From a virus, in IMG/VR virus record IMGVR_UViG_3300009515_000019, positions 1 through 30,950 of that record: a stretch of DNA of 30,950 nt; one strand, given 5' to 3'. Below are positions 15,321 through 22,417 of this stretch, in pieces; the first letter of the stretch is position 1, and every line of letters starts with the position of its first letter. The translations under genes and the position numbers were made by a program. The notes under the pieces are model-generated. The model made no database searches and had not been told where the DNA came from. It worked only from the letters and a program-made list of their open reading frames with translations.

Positions 15321-15348
15321 TTGCAATTTTATTAAACGTATGTATAAT
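15321..15348 (+). promoter_or_regulatory. Candidate sigma70 promoter before the lysis genes
   Basis: TTGCAA (15321-15326) and a perfect TATAAT (15343-15348) are 16 bases apart in the 47-base AT-rich gap before the endolysin. The predicted start of transcription falls near 15355, downstream of the endolysin GGAG (15349-15352) and only about 5 bases before its ATG. Transcripts from here would therefore be nearly leaderless. Confidence 0.5.
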
Positions 15349-15359
15349 GGAGAAATATC

Positions 15360-15680
15360 ATGGCTCGAAAGAAACTGAGTGAACACCAGCGCGATTTCGT
15401 GAAGGCGTTCAACAAGCTTCTGACATGGGCACACGCGCGCGGGTACGAGTTTACTTTCGGCGATGCTTATGCCACCTCTGGTCATATCGAAGGCAGCTTT
15501 CATTACAAGCGCCTCGCTATTGATCTTAACCTTTTTATTGATGGCGTCTACCAGACGACCACCGAGGCCCATCGCCCTATAGGGGAGAAGTGGGAGAAGC
15601 TCGGTGGAACCTGGGGTGGGCGTTTTCGAAAGAAGGACGGAAACCATTATTCTTGGGGTGAGAGCCGTGGGACTTCTTAG
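15360..15680 (+). CDS. Endolysin, M15 peptidase (L-Ala-D-Glu / D-Ala-D-Ala type)
   Basis: The protein has 106 residues; ATG 15360 has GGAG 8 bases upstream. It is a zinc peptidase that cuts the peptide part of peptidoglycan for host lysis. The M15/VanY signature is clear: GSFHYKRLAIDL gives the ligands H48 and D55 (SxH...AxD), and GNHYSWG gives H96 after LGGTWGGRF. It is a compact single-domain enzyme with no signal peptide, membrane segment or wall-binding domain, so it needs a holin for export. The holin gene overlaps its last 14 bases. The same fold also occurs in virion-associated peptidases, but the pairing supports endolysin. Confidence 0.92.
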   Translation: MARKKLSEHQRDFVKAFNKLLTWAHARGYEFTFGDAYATSGHIEGSFHYKRLAIDLNLFIDGVYQTTTEAHRPIGEKWEKLGGTWGGRFRKKDGNHYSWGESRGTS

Positions 15681-16095
15681 CGGGTTATGGGCAGGGGCGA
15701 AAGTCCTGCTCGGCTTCAGCGGTGCCGGTAAAGGTGCTGACAATGTGATGACGATTGCCAAAGGCGTCGGTAATTTCATTGATGAACAGAACTTCACAGA
15801 ACAAGAAGCTCGTGAGCATAAGCTTAAGATTGCAGATGCTTACGTTAAATTTCTTGACGCATCTAAGGACGAGAACACACAACGCTCTATTACCCGGCGA
15901 GAGATTGCTATCTGGATTATCCGTATCGAGCTTTTGTGTCTCATGCTTTATGGGACACTGGCTTCATTCAATTTAGGCGCAGCGGGTGTTTGGAAAGAGA
16001 TTTCTTTTGACAGCCCGTTGAGTGTCTTAACGTGGGGTGTCGGAGCTTTTTTCTTCGGTACCCATTTAATTCGCTCAGCGAAGAACGGAAAGTAA
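15667..16095 (+). CDS. Holin, GTA-type 3TM family
   Basis: The protein has 142 residues and starts at GTG 15667 with GGGGTGAG upstream. It forms membrane lesions that release the endolysin. The sequence follows the family known as holin of 3TMs for gene-transfer release: N-terminal LLSGLWAGAKVLLGFSG, then GKGADNVMTIAKGVGNFIDEQNFT, then TRREIAIWIIRIELLCLMLYG. It ends in LTWGVGAFFFGTHLIRSAK. Membrane segments lie near residues 82-101 and 119-136, and the N-terminal helix is amphipathic. It overlaps the endolysin gene by 14 bases. Confidence 0.9.
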   Translation: MGLLSGLWAGAKVLLGFSGAGKGADNVMTIAKGVGNFIDEQNFTEQEAREHKLKIADAYVKFLDASKDENTQRSITRREIAIWIIRIELLCLMLYGTLASFNLGAAGVWKEISFDSPLSVLTWGVGAFFFGTHLIRSAKNGK

Positions 16096-16096
16096 T

Positions 16097-16237
16097 ATGC
16101 CTTGGACTGAGGAAATTAGCTTAACGGCGATCATTGATCCGGAGACCGCTTACAATGATTTTACGAGTGAGACGTATGATGATTATCGTCTGCGGTATCA
16201 ACGTGAGGATTGGGTTGAAGAAGAGGAATTAACATGA
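16097..16237 (+). CDS. Short acidic ORF between holin and spike (46 aa)
   Basis: ATG 16097 opens a 46-residue frame (MPWTEEISLTAIIDPETAYN through EDWVEEEELT) that starts 1 base after the holin stop and overlaps the next start (ATGA, 16234-16237). It exactly fills the gap between two certain genes. The part TYDDYRLRYQREDW recalls the KEDW/KEEW segment of the two related tail genes at 12588 and 14839. It is very acidic and has no membrane segment. Its ribosome site is not strong (GGAAAG about 5 bases upstream), and translation may be coupled. Function is unknown. Confidence 0.65.
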   Translation: MPWTEEISLTAIIDPETAYNDFTSETYDDYRLRYQREDWVEEEELT

Positions 16238-18063
16238 CTGTAGAAAGTGCAACATATCTTAGCGAATTGGTAGCCGCCAATCCGCCCGGCACTGACCCGC
16301 TTATCGAGTCAGACGATCACCATCGTCTGATCAAGCAGGTCCTCCTGAATACCTTCCCCAACTTAAATGCTCCGGTGAGCGCTACGCCGGCAGAGTTAAA
16401 TCTTCTTGTCGGGAAGACCGGTATTCCTGACTTAATTACTTCAATTTCCGCCCCCAGTCCTGGACAAGTTCTAAAGTACGATGGGTCTGCTTGGACAAAC
16501 CAGGCTGACGCAACTGGTGCCGGAGGTGGTGGTAATTCTAAGATCATGGAGGGAACTGATTCGGGGCTGCAAGTGCTTGGGGCAATTCAATACGTTGAAT
16601 CGACACAGCCGAATGCGGCAATTGAACTTGCTACGACGATTCCGGTGTCTCCTGGGAATACGGTTGACGTTCAGTTCGAGTTTGTAGTGCGGAATACTTT
16701 AACTAATAAAGAGTCGTTAAAGATTTTTGTTGGCACTACAGTAACAAGTGGGACAGGCCCTTCTATTATGCAGGTGCATTACATCAACGAAGGTTTAGCG
16801 GCTCCGTTGGTAGATGTACGTGCTGGAGTCGAAGGTGGTTTTGTTAAGTTCTGGTTTGGGGAACTTACAACAACCTGGGATTGGTATCAAATTACCATCG
16901 AGAATATTCGAATCACGAGTACGGCGGTCGGAGCAGTAGATGTTACTAACTACTTCGATAACTGGGTATTGGGGTTTGAGTCTACCGCATTTGGTACTGT
17001 TAACATCGGGCCGACTACTCCAACTTCAATAATCCCTAATTCACGGAAGGACCCGGCCCCCATTCAGGGTAGTACCTACTCAATAGGTGCAACTGGCGAC
17101 TATCCTTCTTTGACTGCTGCAATTCAAGATTTGCAGTCTAAGTATTATCACATGAATGTGGATAATTTCTTGAACCAGAACTATCTTGTAACTTTGCAGT
17201 TTGAGACAGGTGAAGTGTGGGAGGAAGATGTAGTGCTCATGAATGGCGATTTTAGCTGGATCGCCATTACTGCTGTAGATGCAAATATTGAGATGGATAA
17301 TAACTCGTCTTCCGTCACTAACTATTTCCTGCATTGTCGTAATGCAAAAGCTCCGCAGTTCTTAAAGCCGATTAACATCAACAATGCTGCAACAATAAGT
17401 ACAGCTATTCGCATGGATCAAGGTTCGGTGTTTGAAAATCGGGCCACTAACTTCTCTATCAATGCAAATGACACACTTGCGGCTGATGCTCATATTATGT
17501 TTATGAGTCATAGTCGTCTGGACGTTGAAGTCAGCATGGAGTTTGACGGTGGAGCTGCCGGACAGGATGTATGGGGCTTATACATGCAAAACTGCACAAT
17601 GGGTGGTGATCAAGGTATTACTGTTCGGGATTGCTACGGTGTTTGGTTTGATGGAGTAGTTGGTGGTTGTGGGAGTGTCGCGGTGATCGACTGCCAAAGC
17701 ACCAGTTTTGGTGTAGTGAATGTGACAAATCACTCGCAAATGCGTCTTCAATATTGCGATATTACAGGCACGGAGACACACGACTTTAGTACACTGCTGA
17801 ACATTGTAAATTCAGATCTTGGACTGAGCACTGGTACGATTTCGCAAGTGTGTTCAGTGACTACTGGTTACCGAGTTGTGCTTAACGGAAATGCTTCCTT
17901 GCGAGGCGGCACTGACTTTCGGTCGGGCGGAGCTGGGTCTGGTGCTAATGATGTTAGTCTGCAGAATGGTTGTTTGTATCGAGGCAGCTTAAATGCCAGT
18001 CACGGTACGAATGTAACGAAAAATACACTTAATGCCGGGGGAGCGCTTTACCACGCGAACTAA
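16234..18063 (+). CDS. Tail spike/fibre with beta-helix domain
   Basis: The protein has 609 residues from ATG 16234, which overlaps the small upstream gene. Residues 1-62 form an adaptor module (YLSELVAANPPG, DDHHRLIKQVLLNTFPN, ELNLLVGKTG) that is shared with the fibre at 18730. A beta-rich sandwich-like part follows (about 105-255). From about residue 280 (IGATGDYPSLTAAIQDL) the sequence has the look of a right-handed parallel beta-helix, with many short V/I strands and Asn/Gly/Asp turns up to the end, as in tailspikes that bind or cut surface polysaccharide. No catalytic residues can be assigned. It is probably the host-recognition spike. Confidence 0.82.
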   Translation: MTVESATYLSELVAANPPGTDPLIESDDHHRLIKQVLLNTFPNLNAPVSATPAELNLLVGKTGIPDLITSISAPSPGQVLKYDGSAWTNQADATGAGGGGNSKIMEGTDSGLQVLGAIQYVESTQPNAAIELATTIPVSPGNTVDVQFEFVVRNTLTNKESLKIFVGTTVTSGTGPSIMQVHYINEGLAAPLVDVRAGVEGGFVKFWFGELTTTWDWYQITIENIRITSTAVGAVDVTNYFDNWVLGFESTAFGTVNIGPTTPTSIIPNSRKDPAPIQGSTYSIGATGDYPSLTAAIQDLQSKYYHMNVDNFLNQNYLVTLQFETGEVWEEDVVLMNGDFSWIAITAVDANIEMDNNSSSVTNYFLHCRNAKAPQFLKPININNAATISTAIRMDQGSVFENRATNFSINANDTLAADAHIMFMSHSRLDVEVSMEFDGGAAGQDVWGLYMQNCTMGGDQGITVRDCYGVWFDGVVGGCGSVAVIDCQSTSFGVVNVTNHSQMRLQYCDITGTETHDFSTLLNIVNSDLGLSTGTISQVCSVTTGYRVVLNGNASLRGGTDFRSGGAGSGANDVSLQNGCLYRGSLNASHGTNVTKNTLNAGGALYHAN

Positions 18064-18065
18064 TT

Positions 18066-18728
18066 ATGCAGAGAGATCAAGCAGTAGACCTTTTGATGAA
18101 GCGGCTGGGGAATATCCAGAGTACAGCCTTTCGTCAGGACATCATCAATGAACTGGTACAAGCGCAAGAAACGGTTCTTGAGGGTGATGTATTTCATCCG
18201 TGGTTTCTCGTATCGGAAGAGGCATCGGCCCAAACGATTGCTGGCGATGAACGAGTTTTGCTACCCCAGAACTACATTGCGATGTGGGAGTACGGTCGTT
18301 TAACGCGATATGATGCCACACTGGATGATCCCTATGTTGAGCTAACTCGGGAAGATTGGGACCTTATTACTGAGGAACTTAATTACAGCGGCACGCCGAC
18401 TCATTACGATCTTGGCGGTCAGTACCTTTTATTGCGGCCTTTAGCGGATGCGGTTTATCCGTTGCGCTGGTGGTATATATCACGAGGGGATTCATTAGCT
18501 GGAACTTACGGTGAGACCGGTGGCGGTAACATCGAGAATGTCTGGCTTAAGTGGGCAAGTGATTGGCTTATCGGTGAAGCCGGTATGGTCCTTGCTGAAC
18601 AGTATTTACAGTATGAAGATCGGCGAGTTAAGCCGTTTCGTACACAAGCACTTCGGGGGCGGCAGCGAGTAATGGTCTTGAATGTCGAACACGAAGAAGC
18701 CCTCAAACGTCGCGTAATGGGAGAATAG
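18066..18728 (+). CDS. Head-tail adaptor (gp11/gp4-like) protein
   Basis: The protein has 220 residues from ATG 18066, 2 bases after the previous stop. It resembles podovirus adaptors that sit below the portal. The N-terminal part is helical (RDQAVDLLMKRLGNIQSTAFRQDIINELVQAQETVLEG), then HPWFLVSEEAS, ERVLLPQNYIAMWEYGRL, and a beta stretch PTHYDLGGQYLLLRPLADAVYPLRWWY. The C-terminal helix is Arg-rich (RTQALRGRQRVMVLNVEHEEALKRR). This helix-plus-beta layout and the LP.NYI..WE.GRL pattern are typical of tail-tubular A / adaptor proteins. It lies unusually between two fibre genes. Confidence 0.78.
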   Translation: MQRDQAVDLLMKRLGNIQSTAFRQDIINELVQAQETVLEGDVFHPWFLVSEEASAQTIAGDERVLLPQNYIAMWEYGRLTRYDATLDDPYVELTREDWDLITEELNYSGTPTHYDLGGQYLLLRPLADAVYPLRWWYISRGDSLAGTYGETGGGNIENVWLKWASDWLIGEAGMVLAEQYLQYEDRRVKPFRTQALRGRQRVMVLNVEHEEALKRRVMGE

Positions 18729-18729
18729 T

Positions 18730-19317
18730 ATGGGCCTTGAAGACATTGAAAGCCCCGGAAAATATCTTGATGATCTGGACTCGGCGAATCCGGTAGGCGC
18801 GACAGACACATTAAATGAAACGGATAACCACCTCCGGGGCATTAAAAATGTTCTGAAGCTGACCTTCCCGAATATCACCGGGCCAATCACTTCAACACAA
18901 ACAGAGCTTAATTTGCTCACCGGTAAAACTTCGCTGAACTTTATATTCAAAGATCAAGATGACACTATGTCTGGGATTCTGACCTTTGATAAAACGTACA
19001 ACGAGAAGGTAGGTGCGTCCCTCGGGACAGGCGGCGCGATCGCGGTAGACACCAGTTTAGCTTCGTTCTTTTATACGGGTACGTTGCTGACCGATCCTAC
19101 TTTTACTTTCACTAATCCGCCAGCTTCAGGGCGTGGACGCACAATTACGATCGAGCTAAATGACGCAGCCGCGGTTACAGTTACGTGGCCTGGTACGGTA
19201 GTTTGGCCTAACGGAGTGGAGCCTTCGTGGAGTAATGGTAAGGATATTGTTAGCTTTACTACGCGTGATGGCGGGGCAACCTGGCTTGGTTTCTTTGGCG
19301 GGAGGGCTTTCTCCTAA
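18730..19317 (+). CDS. Second fibre protein with shared N-terminal adaptor
   Basis: The protein has 195 residues; ATG 18730 has GGGAG about 6 bases upstream. Residues 9-66 (YLDDLDSANPVG, DNHLRGIKNVLKLTFPN, TSTQTELNLLTGKTS) align with residues 8-62 of the 609-residue spike, so both presumably dock at the same site. The remaining part (about 75-195) is a compact beta domain (FKDQDDTMSGILTF, FTFTNPPASGRGRTITIEL, VTVTWPGTVVWPNG, DIVSFTTRDGGATWLGFFGGRAFS), of the kind seen at fibre ends. It is much shorter than the first fibre. The stop overlaps the next start (TAATG). Confidence 0.82.
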   Translation: MGLEDIESPGKYLDDLDSANPVGATDTLNETDNHLRGIKNVLKLTFPNITGPITSTQTELNLLTGKTSLNFIFKDQDDTMSGILTFDKTYNEKVGASLGTGGAIAVDTSLASFFYTGTLLTDPTFTFTNPPASGRGRTITIELNDAAAVTVTWPGTVVWPNGVEPSWSNGKDIVSFTTRDGGATWLGFFGGRAFS

Positions 19318-20327
19318 TGCCTATGGGGATTGGCAGAGCTGTCATTGAACAGCATACTCGGGATTTGTTATCATTTACCAAGAATGATACGTTTACCTAT
19401 ACCTTTGCCAGCTTCGTGTGGGGAGTGTCTGTTGGGTGGGGACAGGATGGTAAGAATGTAGGTTGCTGGAATACTCCGGGGGGAGCGGTACAGTTAGCTT
19501 ATTCTCTTAATGGGGGTAAAACTTTTGCTGCTTCGGCAGAAAGTTTTGGTAATAGTCAATTTAAAGGTGGTTACAACCCCGATAACGGAGTATTTGTTTC
19601 CGCGCCTGCTGGTGTTAATTTTTGGAAAAGTAACGATCTTTCCGCAAATCCTTGGACGGATATGGGGCGGCCTGCCGGGGCTGACGAGGCCATTTATAAG
19701 GTTGTTTACGACAACGGTATCTGGCTTGCTGTAGGCGCAAGTGATGGAACACGAGGTATAATTCTTCGCAGTACTGAAGCCGATCCTTCTACTTGGACTG
19801 AGATCAATACCCCTACTGCGATGAATACGACTTACAGGGGTGTAGCATATAACCCGGCTGTTAGCAAGTGGATGATTGTCACAAGCTTTGCTAACAATAA
19901 TATCGCATATTCTAGCGATAACGGTCTAACTTGGACTCAGCATACTATTTCAACGGGTGAGCTTTTGTGGGATGTTATAGCGCTGGATGGTAAGTTTTAT
20001 GTAGTAGGAGAAAATGGGTTTATTGCAACTTTGGAAAACCCAGGAGTTACTAGTAGTTGGACACGTATTGAACCTTCTGGTTACAGCACTATTGCTTTCC
20101 GTTGTATTGTTTACTGTAATGGTTTATTAATTGTTGCAGGGGAGCATCTTAATAATTATCCTGTAGTACTTGCCTCTTGGGATTTGGGAACTACATGGGA
20201 GCGTGTTGGCGCTCTTTCTGAACCTTGGGCGACTAATGAATCGCTTTATGGAGCCGGCACTGATGGACGTCGGATTTTCTTAGTTGGCGGATCAAGCGCA
20301 AACCTTAGGTGCTACCAAAATGGCTGA
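19317..20327 (+). CDS. Beta-propeller (BNR-like) tail protein
   Basis: The protein has 336 residues from ATG 19317, which overlaps the previous TAA. The sequence is a series of similar blades of 40-50 residues. Examples are VVYDNGIWLAVGASDGTRGIILRST..PSTWTEI, VAYNPAVSKWMIVTSF..NIAYSSDNGLTWTQH, VIALDGKFYVVGENGFIATL..SSWTRIEP and IVYCNGLLIVAGE...VVLASWDLGTTWERV. The S.DNG.TW Asp-box-like turns are typical of BNR/sialidase-type propellers. No sialidase catalytic set is visible, so binding to a surface glycan or assembly is more likely than hydrolysis. It has no signal peptide. It sits between a fibre and the tail nozzle, so a virion role is inferred. Confidence 0.78.
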   Translation: MPMGIGRAVIEQHTRDLLSFTKNDTFTYTFASFVWGVSVGWGQDGKNVGCWNTPGGAVQLAYSLNGGKTFAASAESFGNSQFKGGYNPDNGVFVSAPAGVNFWKSNDLSANPWTDMGRPAGADEAIYKVVYDNGIWLAVGASDGTRGIILRSTEADPSTWTEINTPTAMNTTYRGVAYNPAVSKWMIVTSFANNNIAYSSDNGLTWTQHTISTGELLWDVIALDGKFYVVGENGFIATLENPGVTSSWTRIEPSGYSTIAFRCIVYCNGLLIVAGEHLNNYPVVLASWDLGTTWERVGALSEPWATNESLYGAGTDGRRIFLVGGSSANLRCYQNG

Positions 20328-21933
20328 TTTACCTGTCAACAATGTAGGGCGGATCGGGCTATATACCGACAGGAAAGCTCATGAGATTCCTGTCGAGGCT
20401 TGGTCTAGGGCAGATAACATTTTGTTTGAGCCAGATGGTGCCGGTAAAATTACTGGTCATGTAGCAGCAGCGGGCACACCCCTTCATGCTCCACGCTGGA
20501 TTTTTCCGTGGCGGGATAGTGCAGGTTTCAAATGGTTGTATGTGGGTACTGCTCGCATTGGGCAAATTGTGGGCACAGCTCACAGTGACGTTACTCGGTT
20601 TACTACAACGCTTGGGGATGATGATTACCTTACCGGAGCTACTACCCGCTTTAGCGGTACAGTGCTAGGCGATCTCCCGGTGTGGACTTATTCCGGGGAA
20701 GTCGATCCGCCTCAGGCATGGAATACAGCAACGGGCCGCTTTTACGACTTGCCGAATTGGCAAGCGAATACTTACGCGGACTTGATTTGTGTAACCGATC
20801 GGCATCTTGTAGCGATGCGAATTAAGAAGGCAGGGCTTTCTTTTAATCCTCGTATGGTGAAGTGGGGACAACCCGCAGATCCTGGTACCTATCCAAACTC
20901 GTGGGATGAAACTGATCCCACCACAGGGGCCGGGGAAGTTACGCTGGCTGAAACCGAAGGTGAGATTAAGGGTACCCGTTTGCTGGTGAACACTCGTTTG
21001 ATTTATAAATCAGACAGTGTTATCTCCATGCGGTTCGTAGGAGGTCAGAACATTTTTGCGTTTGATACAATCTTTGATAAGTTTGGAGCCTTAGGTCCTG
21101 ACGCTATTGGGGCGTTTGAGCGATCTCATATTGTAGTGTCAGAGGGTGATGTTATCCTCCATAACGGTAACACTTTTGAGTCTGTTATTGATGACAGAAA
21201 TAAAGCCCTTTTGTTTAAAGATTTAAGTGCGCCCAACAAAGATCGGACTCGCGTCAGCGTTCGGGCGGAAAGTAACCAGGTTTGGATTAGCTATGTCAGT
21301 AAATCAAGCGCGGGGGATTTGGATAAAGCGTTGATCTGGGATTACAAGAAGAATACTTGGAGTTTTCGCTTCTTGCAAGAGTTTGCTCATATCGCTACAG
21401 GCTTTGTTGATGTTAGCGGGGTAAGTCGCGTTTATGATCAGGCGCCACAAACTACACGGATATACGACACTGCAAGCGAACAATATGATCTTGCTCAGTC
21501 GGCTACGTTTAATGATCTGCTGGCAGCGGATTTTACAAACACACTGCTTTATAAACTGGATGAAACAAATCAGTTTAACGGTGTTAATATGCTCAGTCGC
21601 TTAGAGCGGCAGGGACTTGCTATCGCTGGTCAAGATCGTTTCGGGGAATGGAAGATTGATCTTACCTCACAGAAATTTATTCGGCGTGTTCACTTTAACA
21701 TGGAAGCGTCGGGGCCTGTCACCATTTATATCGGGGGACAGGATAAGCCTAATGGTCCTGTTAGTTGGGTAGGGCCTTTCGCTTTTGATCCTACCCTCGA
21801 CCAGTGGGTAGAACCGCTTTTAAATACTCGATTTTTTGCTATTCGAATTGAGTCAAATTCCGACATCAGTTGGAAGTTATACAGTTATACGGTTGAGCTA
21901 GAAGTTCTTGGCCGGGCGGTGTACCTTGGTTAA
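20320..21933 (+). CDS. Tail nozzle / stabilisation protein (gp10/gp12-like)
   Basis: The protein has 537 residues from ATG 20320, with AGGTG 8 bases upstream; it overlaps the previous gene by 8 bases. An in-frame TTG at 20284 is less likely. The sequence is beta-rich, beginning LPVNNVGRIGLYTDRKAHEIPVEAWSRADNILFEPDG. It then has repeated WIFPWRD, WLYVGT, LICVTDRHLVAMRI and IYKSDSVISMRFVGG stretches that look like a propeller-like tail hub. Size, beta content and the V.W.DN.....G pattern are typical of podovirus tail-tubular B / nozzle proteins that attach to the adaptor. It ends in LEVLGRAVYLG. Confidence 0.8.
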   Translation: MADLPVNNVGRIGLYTDRKAHEIPVEAWSRADNILFEPDGAGKITGHVAAAGTPLHAPRWIFPWRDSAGFKWLYVGTARIGQIVGTAHSDVTRFTTTLGDDDYLTGATTRFSGTVLGDLPVWTYSGEVDPPQAWNTATGRFYDLPNWQANTYADLICVTDRHLVAMRIKKAGLSFNPRMVKWGQPADPGTYPNSWDETDPTTGAGEVTLAETEGEIKGTRLLVNTRLIYKSDSVISMRFVGGQNIFAFDTIFDKFGALGPDAIGAFERSHIVVSEGDVILHNGNTFESVIDDRNKALLFKDLSAPNKDRTRVSVRAESNQVWISYVSKSSAGDLDKALIWDYKKNTWSFRFLQEFAHIATGFVDVSGVSRVYDQAPQTTRIYDTASEQYDLAQSATFNDLLAADFTNTLLYKLDETNQFNGVNMLSRLERQGLAIAGQDRFGEWKIDLTSQKFIRRVHFNMEASGPVTIYIGGQDKPNGPVSWVGPFAFDPTLDQWVEPLLNTRFFAIRIESNSDISWKLYSYTVELEVLGRAVYLG

Positions 21934-22357
21934 TTTTGTTCGAGGTACGGTTCCTGATAGACCGGAAGATGTTCCGCTTTATTTACAGGAAGTTACGCGG
22001 AGACTTGAGGAAGTTTTAAACTTCGAGCCGATTATTGTTACTGTTGAGAATGCAAGTATGGTAAACTCGTGGGTGAATTTTGACACTACACGTGAGGCGC
22101 GTTACTGGCTTGATCAGGAAGGTGTTGTTCATCTTAGTGGGATGCTCTCAACTGGTACGGTGGGGCTCACCGCTTTTACGCTTCCAGTAGGTTATCGGCC
22201 TGACTTTGTAGATGCGACAAATGATCGCTTAAACTTTGCAGTAAGCAGCAATAGCGCCTTTGGTGTATTGCAGGTTTTAAACACTGGGGCTGTTATTCCA
22301 GCGGTTGGAAGTAATGTATTTTTTGCTCTGGACGGAATAACATTCAAGGCGGCTTGA
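21926..22357 (+). CDS. Small tail protein (143 aa)
   Basis: The start is probably TTG 21926, overlapping the nozzle gene end with GGCGG 6 bases upstream; TTG 21908 is an alternative. The N-terminal part is helical (DVPLYLQEVTRRLEEVLNFEP), followed by a beta-sandwich-like domain with ARYWLDQEGVVHLSGMLSTG and FTLPVGYRPDFV. The LP.GYRP turn is common in small phage tail tip or fibre-base proteins. It has no catalytic motif. Its TGA stop lies inside the TTGACA box of the next gene's promoter. Confidence 0.72.
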   Translation: MVNFVRGTVPDRPEDVPLYLQEVTRRLEEVLNFEPIIVTVENASMVNSWVNFDTTREARYWLDQEGVVHLSGMLSTGTVGLTAFTLPVGYRPDFVDATNDRLNFAVSSNSAFGVLQVLNTGAVIPAVGSNVFFALDGITFKAA

Positions 22358-22382
22358 CAGCAGCTTTAGATTGTGGTATAAA
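22354..22382 (+). promoter_or_regulatory. Near-consensus sigma70 promoter for the SET gene
   Basis: A perfect TTGACA (22354-22359) lies exactly 17 bases before TATAAA (22377-22382), and a TGG immediately before the -10 gives an extended element. It is the best host-type promoter in the window. The predicted start falls near 22389, inside inverted-repeat copy C, so that repeat is well placed to act as an operator. Confidence 0.75.
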
Positions 22383-22384
22383 GA

Positions 22385-22417
22385 ATTATTGTATCTTGGA
22401 ATCAAATATGCAATCAT
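22385..22417. repeat. 33-bp inverted repeat, copy C
   Basis: The arms ATTATTGTATCTT (22385-22397) and AATATGCAATCAT (22405-22417) flank GGAATCA. This copy is in the opposite orientation to copies A and B: its reverse complement matches copy B at nearly every arm position. It covers the predicted transcription start, the GGA of the ribosome site and the ATG (22408) of the SET gene. Confidence 0.87.

Noticed and set aside
10386-20327. Diversity-generating retroelement acting on a fibre gene
   Set aside because: No reverse transcriptase, no template/variable repeat pair and no adenine-biased variable end were seen.
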